In this document: piece after piece, positions 19,041-29,874 of the stretch | How the letters are laid out: each line of letters begins with the position of its first letter | Position numbering within the stretch: position 1 is the first letter of the stretch | Origin: Blastocladiella emersonii ATCC 22665 | Lineage: Eukaryota > Blastocladiomycota > Blastocladiomycetes > Blastocladiales > Blastocladiaceae | Reading direction: 5' to 3' | Length of the DNA: 64,000 nt | Assembly: GCA_025594325.1 (NCBI GenBank) | Contig: JANHCV010000003.1 | Location: 2,418,001-2,482,000, forward strand | Position numbers and translations under genes: made by a program | Notes under the pieces: generated by a model | Told to the model about the DNA's origin: nothing | The model's database searches: none | What the model saw: the letters and a program-made list of their open reading frames with translations, nothing else

Positions 19041-20570
19041 ATGGAATCGATAGCGACTAGTAGTACACTTGCAAATGAACACGGTGGTCACGGCCGCGAC
19101 CTGACCCTCGCCACGGCCAAGGCGGCCATGGCCACCGCCTCGCCCGCGGCCGCCGCGCTCGACTCGGCCATCGGCGGGTCTCCCACGACGGCGACGGCGA
19201 CGACCACGCTCACGCTGTCCGAAGAGCAATCAACGGCCATCACCGAGTCCGTGGCGCAACACGCGCTGCGCCAGCCCGAGATCCTGCGCATCCTGCTGCG
19301 CTACGTAGCCGTAGCCACGGGCGCGCTGCGGGAGGCGACGCTCGTCGATTCAGCGTGGCACGCCGCCGTGATCCGGCACATCAACGCCCTGCTCCCGCTG
19401 CCCTCCCCGGCCTCCCTCGCCGTCACCGCCACGCGCGGCGTCGCGCGGCGCGTCCCGCCCGCCGCCTTCGCGACCCACTGCGTGACGCGGACCTACGTCG
19501 CGGCCACGATCCGCGCGCACCCGCGGGGCCTGCCGCGCCTGCTGCGCGTGTTCCACTACATCGACGCGTGGCGGTCGAGCGAGCCCCGGTTGCGCGACCT
19601 GATGCTCGTGGTCGCGTCGCAGCCGCAGCCGCGGCATCCCAGAAAACACGGCGCGCCCGCGAAGGCCGCAGCCGACCCGGTCCTCCCGCTCGTCCTCGAC
19701 ACGTTCCTGCACGCGTGCCCGCGGTCCGCCAACATGGGTTTCGTGTGGGCGACCATGGAGACGGTCCTCGAGCGCGACGCGCACGCGGTCCTCACGCACC
19801 TCTCGGCGCTCGCACTGCGTGCGCATCCCGCGGCGGTCGCGGCGGGTGTCGCGCCGCAGCCGAATTCGGCGCAGGAGGTGCGCGAGGCTGCGGTGCTCGC
19901 GGCCCTGCGCGACGAGACGACGGCGCTCGAGGGGGAGGGTGGGGCCAAGTTTAAGGATCACACAGCTATCATCCGCCACCGGCTCACGGTCGTCGACCGA
20001 CACCTGCTCCTCAACGTCTACGCGTGGTGTACCCGCTGGATCGCGCTCCTGCAGCACGCGCCGCCGGCGACCGGGTCCGCGGCGCCGAAGACTGTGGCCG
20101 CGGCGACAGCTGAACCGACCGCCGCCGCGCCGGCCACCCCAACCTCACCACCCACCACCATCGCCACCGCCCTCTCCGCCGCAAAACCCTTCCCCGCGAT
20201 CCTGAGCGGCGACGCGATCGACGCGACGCTGGCGCACCTGTTCTGCGGGCTCGACGCGGCGCGCCGCCGCGCGTGGGAGTCGCTGCTGCGCCAGATCCTG
20301 CGGTGCACCAACAAGTGGCTCAGCATCGTGTGCACCATCTCGCGCGTCATGGACACGGTCACGGAGCACGCGCAGCTGGTGGTCGAGGTGCAGCAGCAGG
20401 CGGGGGTGGCGGGGGTGGCGGCGCCTGGCGAGAACGCGGGCGCGGCGCCGCCAAGTGTGGTGGCGCAGCAGCAGCAGCCGGCGCCGCAGCAGCAGGTCGA
20501 GGAGGTGGCCGCCGATGGACCCGCGGACGCGACGGATACCCCCGCCGCCGGCGCACCGATCGAAGAGTAG
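19041..20570 (+). CDS. F-box-like hypothetical protein
   Basis: 509 residues from the ATG at 19041; the frame is open further upstream into the POLE3 3' end, but that part is not protein-like. After an Ala/Thr-rich leader, residues 75-112 (HALRQPEILRILLRYVAVATG, then LREATLVDSAWHAAVIRHI) resemble a degenerate F-box. A helical, Arg-rich middle and a segment near residues 215-240 with conserved-looking tryptophan follow. From about residue 345 there is an Ala/Pro/Thr-rich linker, then a helical block (TLAHLFCGLDAARRRAWESL, then CTNKWLSIVCTISRV), and a Gln/Ala/Pro tail. No catalytic motif. The F-box reading is weak. Confidence 0.65.
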   Translation: MESIATSSTLANEHGGHGRDLTLATAKAAMATASPAAAALDSAIGGSPTTATATTTLTLSEEQSTAITESVAQHALRQPEILRILLRYVAVATGALREATLVDSAWHAAVIRHINALLPLPSPASLAVTATRGVARRVPPAAFATHCVTRTYVAATIRAHPRGLPRLLRVFHYIDAWRSSEPRLRDLMLVVASQPQPRHPRKHGAPAKAAADPVLPLVLDTFLHACPRSANMGFVWATMETVLERDAHAVLTHLSALALRAHPAAVAAGVAPQPNSAQEVREAAVLAALRDETTALEGEGGAKFKDHTAIIRHRLTVVDRHLLLNVYAWCTRWIALLQHAPPATGSAAPKTVAAATAEPTAAAPATPTSPPTTIATALSAAKPFPAILSGDAIDATLAHLFCGLDAARRRAWESLLRQILRCTNKWLSIVCTISRVMDTVTEHAQLVVEVQQQAGVAGVAAPGENAGAAPPSVVAQQQQPAPQQQVEEVAADGPADATDTPAAGAPIEE

Positions 20571-20627
20571 CGAAGCCGAGCGAGCCAGACACATGTAACC
20601 GTAAGAATATATCACACCCATTACGGA

Positions 20628-22753
20628 CTACGCACCGACGCCCGCGACGGGGTTCAGCTTGCGCTTCTTGGCCGCGACCATCTCCTCCCCTACACGCGCA
20701 TGCTGTCAGTTAGTCCTGCTCGCACCCAGCACTTCGTCGCAACCGTGAACGTACACATGACAGCCTCATCGACCGCAAGCGACTCGCCCGCCGCCGACCG
20801 AGCCCACCGCACCACATTCCCTTCCACCCCATCTTCTCCCACCACCACGCGCCGCGCACGGTTCGCATCCCGCACCGCGCGCCGCCGCGCGTGCAGCGGC
20901 ACCCGCGGGAGCCCCGCGACGGCGGCCCAGTCGCGGCCGGCCCACCGGTGGTCGACGGGCGCGAACGCGCGCTCGGCCGTGACGGCGAGCAGCTCCGAAC
21001 CAGGGTGCGATGCGGCGCGCGATGCGATGTACTCGAGCTGGCGCGCGACCGCCGTCGCGCCCGACTGGTCGGGCATCGGGCGCGGCGGAGGGCGCGGGCG
21101 CGAGGTCGGAGGTAACGGGACCGCGGCAGCAGCGGGTTCGGCGGGGACGGGCGCGGCGGTGGCAGTGGAAGCCGCGGTGGAAGCCGCGGTGGCGAGGGTC
21201 GTCGTGGAGGGAGCGGCGGAAGCGGGGAGTCGGGGCGGTTCAAGCACGGGCGCCGCGGCGGGCGGTGCCGCGTTCGTCGTCGCGGCCGGGGCCGGCGTCG
21301 AGATCGGAGCGGCGGCAGTAGGGGCAGGTGCAGGCGCGGGAGCCGGCGCAGCAGCCGCATCCGCAGCCTTAGCGACAGCGGCGGCGGGCGCGGGCTCCTT
21401 GGCCTTGGCCTTCTTGCCAGCGGCGGGCGCAGGCGCTGCTGGCGCGGGAGCAGGAGCCGAGTCGGCGGCACTCGTCGGCGCGGCGGCCGCGGCAGCAGCA
21501 GTCGCCTTGGGCTTCCGCGGCGCGGCCTTCTTCTTGGCGGGTTTCGCTGCGGGCGCGTCGCTCGCGGAAGCAGCAGCGGCCTTGGCCGCCTTGCCCTTGG
21601 CAGCGGGCTTGGTCGCTGGCGCGGGAGCAGCAGGTTCAGGAGCTGGGGCGGGCGCGGGAGCAGCAGCGGCGGCGGGAGGTTGCGCTGGAGCAGCAGCGGG
21701 CGGGGCGACGGGAGCCGGTGCGGACACGGGCGGCGGCTGCACGGGCGCGGGCGCTGCAGGCTGAACTGGAGCTGGAGCCGGAGCCGGCGCCGAGACGGGC
21801 GGAGGCGGAGGCGCCGGCGACGAGGTAGCGGCCGCAGGCGCAGCGGGTGCCACGGGCGCCGGGGTGCGGCCGAGACGCTGCATCGACGCGTCAATGACCT
21901 TCTCGACGACGCCGCTGAACTTGCGGATGGACGCGAGCAGCGTGTTCATCTGGTTCTCGTCGAAGCGGGTCATGGACCGGCTGAGAAGCGTGGCCTGCGA
22001 GTCAAAGTTTTGGCGCTACACGCGAGTGTTGCGGATCGTGAGTTTTGAGGTCGGTCGAACGGATTCCGCGGGGAGTACAACGCACGTAGAGGTTCCAGCG
22101 CTTGATCAGGGTCTCGTGCTTTTCCTTTTGCGGGAGGTGGATGAGCGGCTCGTTCTCGTACTGGTTCATGCGGGCGTCGAGAACGACGAGCTCCTGGCGG
22201 CACGCGTTGAGGAGGGCGAGGAGGGCGTCGCGCTTCTCGGGCGTGACGGCGTACGAGGCCGGGAGCTGCTGCTGGGCAGGCGCGGCGGCGGTCGCGGGTG
22301 CACCGCCGGCGGCGCCCGGGACGGGCGGAGTGGGCTGCGAGACGGTCGGCGGGAGCGGGGAGACCTTTTGCTGCTGCTGCTGCTGCTGCTGTTGTTGTTG
22401 CTGCTGCTGGAGCTGGAACTGCTGGAACTGCTGCTGCTGCTGGAAGAGCTGCTGCTGTTGCTGCTGTTGCTGTTGCTGCTGCTGCATCATGACCTGGGCC
22501 TGGGCCTGGACCATGAGGGCGATCTGCTGCTGCGGGATGCCCTGGCGCTGGAGCTGGAGCTGGTAGGCCTGCAGGTTGTTGAGGTTGGTGTTGTTGGTGG
22601 CGAAGCCCGCGGGGGCGGGGGCGGGCGGCGCGGCGTTCTGGAGCATGAGGCGCTGCTGTTGCTGCTGCTGCTGTTGTTGAAGCTGCTGTTGTTGAATCTG
22701 ATGCTGCTGCTGCTGGATCTGGCGCTGCTGCTGTTGCTGCTGTTGGAGGATAA

Positions 22754-22785
<32 letters not shown>

Positions 22786-23315
22786 GCGTTGAGGGCCTGG
22801 ACGCGCTGCATGAGGGCGGTGGCGAGCGGGTCGCCGTTGTTGGCCATGAGGGCGAGGAAGCTGAGCTGGTTCGGGTGCAGCGGCTGGTACTGGGGCTGGT
22901 CGAGCTGCATCTTGATCTGGAGGAGCACGTTCTGGATGTTGGCGGGCTGCTGCTGCGGCTGCTGCATGGCCATGGTCATGGCGGGGGCGGCGAGCGGCTG
23001 CTGGAGCTGCTGCTGTTGTTGGGGAGGCGGCTGTTGGTTGGACTGGAGCTGTTGCTGTTGCTGGAGCTGCTGTTGCTGCTGCTGCTGCTGCAGGCGCTGC
23101 AGGCCCGCGGCGATGAGGGTGCGGCACTGGTTCACGAGAAACTCGCGGTACTCGGCGGCGGTGGTGGTGCGGACCATGGCGAGGTTCTCGAGATCGGTGG
23201 ACAGCTGGTCGGCGCGAGCGGCGAGGGCCGCGTGCTGGGCGAACTGGTTGCGGACCTGCCCGCGCATCCGGTCGCGGTCGGCCGGCGAGACCTGCGGGTT
23301 GACCGGGGTGGACAT
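20628..23315 (-). CDS. Gln-rich/Ala-Pro-rich probable transcriptional coregulator
   Basis: I join two long minus-strand frames and a short last exon: 23315-22086, 22015-20755 and 20689-20628 (introns 70 and 65 nt, phase 0 and phase 1), giving 850 residues. The first join reads LIKRWNLY|RQNFDSQATLL and the second ends in WEEMVAAKKRKLNP. Residues 1-75 are helical (DRMRGQVRNQFAQHAALAAR); about 75-350 is dominated by Gln runs; 350-430 is helical again (RDALLALLNACRQELVVLDA). The rest is Ala/Pro-rich with basic, histone-H1-like KKKAAPRKPK, then a short folded stretch. Composition suggests a Mediator-tail or chromatin coactivator, but I see no diagnostic domain. CTG/CAG runs make long Leu frames on the opposite strand, which are shadows. 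Confidence 0.65.
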
Positions 23316-23946
23316 GGCGGGTGTAGGGCGAGCGCGGTGCGTTGCAGCAAGTTTACAGTTCAATAGAGGTGATGATGCATGTATGACTTGGATCAAGGGA
23401 GGAGGACGGGGAGCGAGACGGGCAGCGAGACGAGACGGGTCGAGGTGAAATCGCGACTCCCGGCGGCCGAGCACGCTCTCTCTCCCGCCGCTGCAACGCG
23501 CAAAATTACCTTCGATTTTCGATTTTCCCTGCTGGCTCGCTTAGCCTTCTAAATCAACCCACCCGGCCGCCCAGCTCCCCTCCCCTTCTTGCTGCGCTGC
23601 CCTCCCCATCCGCGACGTCGTCCGCTCCCCTGCTGCGCGACCGTCCCCCTCATCATCGTCCATCCGCTCCCGCCGCGCCCCGCCCGGTGACGCCAGCGCC
23701 GCCCCGGTCACAAGTTCGGCAAGCCGCGCGCCTCGCACCGGCACCGACCTCGTCTCGCAGTCGGTCCCGTTCGCCCGCCCGCTTGTTTGCCTCTCGCCCG
23801 CCACGCTCGCTCGCTCCCTCTCCCGCGTCGTCCGCGCTCCCCCTCCTCTCTTCGCCCTCTGACACTCCCGCTCAGTCAACAAGAACGCTCCCGCGTCCCC
23901 ACCTCCTCTCGAATCACCCCCCTCCTCTCCTCACCCCCACCCTCCA
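23316..23946. other. Divergent promoter region
   Basis: Lies between the starts of the minus-strand Gln-rich gene (23315) and the plus-strand gene at 23947. No gene. The part from about 23530 to 23940 is strongly C/T-rich on the plus strand, as often seen upstream of fungal genes. Confidence 0.5.
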
Positions 23947-25811
23947 ATGCCAAGAATGAACGCCGCCCGTGCTCCAACACCCCGCTCGGCGCCCGCCTCC
24001 TCACCCGCGTCGGCACCCTCGTCGCCCGCGCCCGTCCCGCGCAGCAACAGCGGGTCGGGCAAGCCGCGCCGCGCCAACGCCGCCGCCAACGCCAACCTCG
24101 CCGGTACGGGCGCCGCCACGGGCTGCTCGGCCGCCCCCAAGGCCTCCAAGAAGCAGCAGCAGGTCGCCCAAATTGCCCCCGACGCCAAGCCGACCCGCCG
24201 CCAGCTCCACCAGCAGCAGCTCGCGCAGGCCGCCGCCGACAACCGCGCCCGCGACGCGCGCTCGGCCAACCAGCGCAAGCAGTCGCACCACCAGCAGCAG
24301 GCGGCCGTGGCCAAGAAGCCCGACGGCGGCCGCGGCTACGAGTCGGACCCGGCCTTTGCCGCCTCCGTCTCGGCCAAGGGCGGCGCGGGCTCGGCCGGCA
24401 CGCCCCGGAACGCAAAGTCGGTGCTCCCCTCCCCTCCTCCCCGTCTCCGATCCCCGCCCAAGAACGTGTTCTGACTCGCCCGCTTCGCCTCGTCCGCCTC
24501 GCTCGGCATCGCGCCGACTCCCACCCACACAGACGCTCCGCCAAGAACGGCAACAGCTGCCTCAGCGCCCCGGCCTCCTTCACCGACCTGACCTCGTCCT
24601 CGTCGGCGCAGGCTGCCGCGGCCGCCGCCGCCAACGCCAAGCCGCGCCCGCGCCGCTCGTCGGTCCCCAACCTCCCCGCTGCCACGGCCACGTCGCCGCT
24701 CGCCGCCCGCTCGGCCTACGCCGGCGCCACCTTCCAGGACTCGCCCGCCCCCGACGACCTCCCGCCCCCGGACTTTTGTTTCGGCGACGCCAACGGCGGT
24801 AGCGGCGGCAACGACCAGGAGAAACAGACGCGCCCCGTGCCCGTGTCGCCGTCGCCGCGCGAGTCCGTGTCGGCCCCGACCACGGCCGGCCCGCGCCGCG
24901 CCCTCGCCTCGTGGCCCACCTCGGGCAACCCGTCCGACTCCGAGGACGGCGGCGCCGCCTCGGACGACAACGCCGAGTCGCCGTCGCGCCGCTCGGCGCC
25001 CGCGACTGGATCGCCCGGCCACGCCTCGTCGGCTCCCGTCGCCGACGGCACCGACGCCCTGCGCGCCCGCAGCCGCCAGCTCATGTCCATGCTCGTGGCC
25101 GCTGGCATGCGCGCCGACGGTACCGCCGACCCGGCCAAGGCGGCGTCGCCCACGGGCACTACGCCCCCCTCGGCTGTCGCTGCCTCGATGGCGCGCAGCC
25201 CGCCCGCGCACTGGTCGGCTCCGACGGCCGCCCTCGCCGCGGCCCCGGTCCCGCCGCCCGTCGCGCCCTCGGCCTCGCTCGACATGAGCTTCGCCTCGGG
25301 CCCGCTTGCCGCCCCGCACGCGCACGCCTACCACGCGTACCACCACCACCACCACCACCAGGCCGCCTTCATGCACCAGCAGCACCTCGCTGCGGCCGCC
25401 GCTGCTGCCGCCGCTGCGCGCGGGGGCTACCCGCAGCCGCCCGTCGTGCCAATGCACGGCCACCACGCCATGGGCCCCATGGGCCCCGTGCCCGTGCCCA
25501 TGCACCACCACCACCCCGGGTTCATGCCGCCCATGGGCTACGTCCCGCACCAGCAGCAGCAGCAGCCGATACACGGCCAACACCCGCACGCCGTGGTCCA
25601 CGGGTTCGCCCCCGCGGCGGCGGCGGCGGCCGGCAGTGGCGTCATGGGCGCTGGGTCGCCCGTCTCGTCGTCGCCGGTCCGCGCCCCGATCGCCGGCCCC
25701 GGCCCCTGCCCCGCCGTCGCGTCGCCCAGCAAGGACCGCATGGCCGCGCTCTCGAGCGACCTGCGCAGCTTGCTGCGCCTCGAGGCGCCGGCCATCTCGT
25801 CCTCGTCGTAA
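23947..25811 (+). CDS. PNRC-motif protein, probable mRNA-decapping cofactor
   Basis: I predict two exons, 23947-24416 and 24533-25811 (116 nt intron, donor GTCGGT, acceptor CAG), giving 582 residues. The key element is YAGATFQDSPAPDDLP shortly after the junction. It matches the conserved motif of PNRC/Edc-type proteins (YAGxxFxxSPxPxxLPxPxF), which in yeast and animals binds the Dcp1 EVH1 domain and stimulates decapping. The C-terminus ends MAALSSDLRSLLRLE, a short helix also seen in fungal members as I recall. The rest is disordered: Gln/Lys-rich N-terminus, Ser/Pro middle, a six-His run, poly-Ala and Pro/Met/His repeats. The decapping role is inferred from one motif. The donor is atypical, so the intron boundary is uncertain. 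Confidence 0.55.
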
Positions 25812-27327
25812 ACCCGTGGTTGCTTCGCGGGGAGCCCGGCGGGCTCGGCGCGGCAGTGGTGGCGGCGGTCGGTCGGTGGTCGGCGTGGTCGGTCGGTCGG
25901 GCCGGGTGGTCGCTGCGAGTCGTGCGCGCGCGTGGTAGGTTTCTCGGCTCGCATCGTGGAACCCGTCCTCGTCCAACCATTCCTCCCCTCCCTTGTTTCT
26001 CTCCTCTGAACCCATTTGCCTCACGGTTACCCCACCCCTCACTCACCCTCTGCCCTCCTCCACCACCCCTACCCTGCCCTGCCCTCCTGGCTCTCCTCCT
26101 CCTCCATCAGTCTCTCCTCTTCCCTTTCTCGCTCCGTTTTGCTCTCCTCGTTGTCTCGCTCGCGGCCGCCTACCCGTTGCCGCGAGCCATCCCCCCACCT
26201 TTTCTCGTTTCCCCTTTTTGTGCTGTTCTCTCCCTCTCTCTCCCGCGGGGGTCCCCGAGCTCGCTTTTCGGACCCCTCGCCCTCTCGTTTGTCGTTTCTC
26301 GGTCCTCGTGTGCGTCTGCTGTCTTTGGTACGCTTTTGTGATCGGCTCGCGCCGTCGACGCCTCGCTCAACCCGACCCCGCTCGACTGTAGGTTTGGCGA
26401 TACCCAGCTGCACTTGGATGCGTCCTTTCCTCCGGTCTCCCCCGTCTCCCTGTCCGTCTCGGTCTGCTCGTTCGCTCGTTTGGGTGTGCCTCCTCGTCCC
26501 CGTCTCGATTTCTCTCTCCCCCGTGCCGCGCGCCGGCGTCCTCCGTCGCCGTCTTGCACCGCGGCGGGGGCGCGTTCGGCGCGCGGCCCTTTGTGCATAC
26601 TCTCTCCCCCTCGTCTGTCGTTTGCGCGACTGGCGGCTCCAGCAACTCCATCCAACGACACATAGACGACACCTGCTGCTGCTGCCCGCCGCTGCTGCTC
26701 GACGCCCCATCGTGCTCCCCGCCCGTCGCTCGCCACATTCCTGCACGCGTGTACACTCTTCGCACACCAAGTCCTTTTCGTTCGTTCGTACTGCGGCCTC
26801 GTCGTCGGCTACGCTCGCGCGCCTCGCCGCGCGCGCTACCTCGACTACTGCCGCACGCAACTGCAACGACCATCGACACCGACCGACACGTCTGGACGGG
26901 CCATGGCGGGCCGCCTCCACCTCTCTCTTTCTTCGCCCTCTCGACACCACCACGGCAGCCGCCCCCGCATGCGCGTCTTCGCGCTGGCGACGGATGCTTC
27001 GCACCACCACGCTCTTGTTCTTCCTCCTCTTGTGTTCGCTCGCCCGCGTTCTGCGCTTCGCGCGGCTCGCTGGTGGGCTCCTCCCCCTCTCGTGTTCTAT
27101 CCTCTATCGTTTCTCTCTCTCTGTGCGCGACCATTCGCAAGAATACATCGCGACCTTTTTCTTGACACGTCGTCGGTGGTCGGTGGACGGCGGAGAGGGT
27201 CCCCGGATGAGCCCGTGGCGCAGGGACGCGTTCGTCACACAGCCTTCGCCGCGCCACCGTCCACCCTCCCCTTGTGCACCCCACTACCCATGAAAACTGT
27301 TGACGCATCGACTCCGCACTCTATGCA
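25812..27327. other. 1.5 kb spacer, mostly pyrimidine-rich on the plus strand
   Basis: From about 25960 to 27170 the plus strand is strongly biased to C and T (many TCTCTCC, CCTCCTC, CTTTTC words). Open frames here in both directions (for example 26016-27293 on the plus strand) have Ser/Pro/Arg/Leu-only composition and I treat them as chance. The stretch probably holds the 3' UTR of the upstream gene and a long promoter or 5' UTR for the gene at 27328. Confidence 0.5.
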
Positions 27328-29648
27328 ATGAACCCGCCCGCCTCGACCGAACCCAACCTGCGGCGGCAGACCGGTGAGTACCCCGCCCCCCACTTGCGGG
27401 ACCGCCGCTGAGCTCACGCCCGCCAGCCGACCTGCCCGCCGTCTAGCCTCCTCCTCCAGCGCCCCGCCTGCCCCCACCGGCCGCGTCGTCCCATCGCGCT
27501 ACCTCACCACCTCCTCCACCCAACCCGCTCCGCCAAAACGTCCCGCGCCGACCGATGCTGCGCCGCCGCCCGACGCCAAACGTGCGCGACGGAGCACCAT
27601 CGGCGCCGCCACGGGCGTCGCCAAGACCCCGCACCGGCCCACCGCACCCGCGGCTGCCGCGGGACCAGCGACTGACCGGCGTCCCGCGCAGTCCGCGCAA
27701 CCGCTCACGGCGCAGCGCAAGCGGACCCTCGCCACCGCGTCCGCCGCTGAGCGCGAGATCGCCGCGCTCGAGGCGCTTGCGGCCGCCAAGACGCCGTCGG
27801 CGGCGGGGACCGCGCGCAAGGGTGCGAAGACGCCGGGCACGGCAGCAGCGGTGGGGAAGCCCACGGACGCGGCAGCACCCGCGCCGGAGGTGCCGTACTA
27901 CCTCGCGAAAACGCCACGGACCCGCGCTGCTGCTGCTGCGGCTGCGGCTGCGGCAAAGACCCCCGCACACGCCGGCGGCGGGGACGTGCTTGTGCCGCTC
28001 GCCAAGGCGCCGGCGCCGGCGCCGGGGACTGCTGCGCGGGCGAAAACGCCGGCGGCGGGTTCGGCAGCGGGTGCGCGGCCCAAGACGCCCGCAACGGTCG
28101 CTGGTAAGCCGGCCGCCGCTGCGCCGGCGACGACGGGTAAGAAACCCACCGCAGCTGCGTCCGCGAACCCCGCCAAAACGCCTGGCCGCGCGGCATCGCA
28201 CACGGCACCGGCCAAGACCCCCATGACGACGACGAAACGCGCACCCGCACCTGCGAAAACGCCGGCGACCGCCGCAGCTGCTGCGTCGAAACGCGCGGCA
28301 CCCGCTACTGCGAAATCGACCGCTGCCGCTAGCGCGGGCGTCCCCGGCAAGACGCCCGCGGCCAAGACGCCGGTCCCGACACGCGGCGGCGCGGGCACGG
28401 CGGCACGCACGAAACCCGCGGTGACGACCGTGTCCAAGGGCCCCGCATCGTCCGCGGTCGGCGCGCTGTCGCCGCCGCGCCGCCCACTGCGGCTCACGCC
28501 GACGAGCACGGTAGTGCCCGCGGAGGTCGCCGTCGCGAAACCGGTGCCGCCGCTGCGCAAGTCGCTTGGTGGGAGTAGTGCGCCGGCTGCAGCACCCGGT
28601 GCGGCGGCGAAGCCCGTGTCGCGCAGTACTGGTTCCAAGGTGACGCCGGCGACGGGGCAGCCGGCTTCGCGCAGGGCGACGGTGGGTCCCGGCTCGGGTC
28701 GCGCTTCGTTGGGCGCGGGTCGTACGTCAATGGGCGCGGCGTCGAGCCGTCCGTCCCTCGGTGCAGGGACCGCGTCGCGCAGTTCGTCCCGCGCGTCGAA
28801 CCCGCCGCCGAAACCGCCCGCCGCCGCAGTCCCGCGTCGGAATACCATCTCGCGACTTGGCACCGCGTCCTCGGCGCCACCGTCGCGCTCCGGCACCCCG
28901 ACCGCCGCAGCTCCCAAAACCGCCAGCGGGTCGTCGTCGCTCCCGCCGCCGCCCGATCGCCTGTCCGCGTCGGCGACGCAGGCGTACGTGCGTCTGGTGC
29001 AGTGGCACTACCTGACCGAGTCGGCGTCGCGCGAGCACGCGCGCGAGGCGAGCGTGGCGCAGGACCAGATCACGGCCGTGTGGACGCTCGTCGAGTCCCG
29101 GCGCCGCGCGGTCGCCGACCTCAAGCAGCGGCTCGCGACCGACGAGCTCGTCGCTGTCACGCGCGAACTGCGCGCCGAGATCGACGCGGTGCGCGCGCTC
29201 GTGGGCGCGGTCGTCGAGGATGATGGGTTCCGCGCGGCGCACGAGCGCGTGGTGGGTGCGCTGAAAGAGGCCGGCGACCAGATCGAGTATCGCGGCGCCG
29301 GGTTCTCGAATTTTGCTGCGTTCGTCGAGCTCGTTGAGGCCATCGACCAGCACCTCGAGCGGCTGGATGCGCAGCTTGACCCCGAGTCGGTACGTTTTTG
29401 ACAACGTTGTTCATGTCCAAGGCAAGGCTGACGCTCGCTTGACCCACGTCTAGTCGCTCCAAGTCGGCGAGGCCGTCAACACGCTCGCGGCCAACACGCA
29501 GAAGCTGGCGGACCTGCTCGCGCGGCGCGCCGAGCTGCAGCAGACGCTGGTCAACGTCGAGCTGCGCGCGGCGAGCCTGGCTGTCGCCCCGCCCGCGGTC
29601 GAGTCGGTGTTTGTGCCGTCCGTGGTCGCGTCGCTCATGTCCTCGTGA
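27328..29648 (+). CDS. HAUS8/AUG8-like augmin subunit with KTP-rich N-terminus
   Basis: Augmin recruits gamma-tubulin to spindle microtubules to nucleate branches; the HAUS8/AUG8 subunit binds the microtubule through a basic N-terminus. I predict three exons: 27328-27373, 27447-29389 and 29454-29648 (introns 73 and 64 nt), giving 727 residues. Residues 1-500 are Ala/Pro/Lys-rich and hold about a dozen KTP motifs, CDK-type sites by pattern. Near residue 534 a conserved-looking YVRLVQWHYL resembles the QWRF-type motif of this family. A helical, coiled C-terminus follows (SRRRAVADLKQRLATDELVAV; AVNTLAANTQKLADLLARR). The last exon extends the coiled coil, supporting the join. The KTP array and coil are seen; the augmin assignment is moderate. 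Confidence 0.55.
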
Positions 29649-29874
29649 ATATATTCCCTGGCGATGGAAGTGGCAGATTGGTCGGCTGATGTCCCTCAAG
29701 CGGAGCCAAGCCGGTTTGGTCGGGTCGGCCGGCCGACCTCTCGTCCCCGCTCGCTCGCTGATCTCGGTCGCTTCTCTCCCCCACAACAACCGCGGCCTCC
29801 CCCGCACACCCCATGCAGCTCGTCCCGGCCCGCAACATCCTGCACCCCCGTCCCCGAGCCTGACTGCACGCCGC

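Noticed and set aside
21864-23366. Plus-strand Leu-rich 500-codon frame
   Set aside because: Poly-Leu comes from reading CTG repeats opposite the Gln-rich coding strand; not a membrane protein.
24336-26042. 568-codon minus-strand frame
   Set aside because: Arg/Gly-rich shadow of the PNRC-motif protein.
26016-27293. 425-codon plus-strand frame in the C/T-rich spacer
   Set aside because: Composition is only Ser/Pro/Leu/Arg as dictated by pyrimidine bias; no motif, and no splice link to neighbours.
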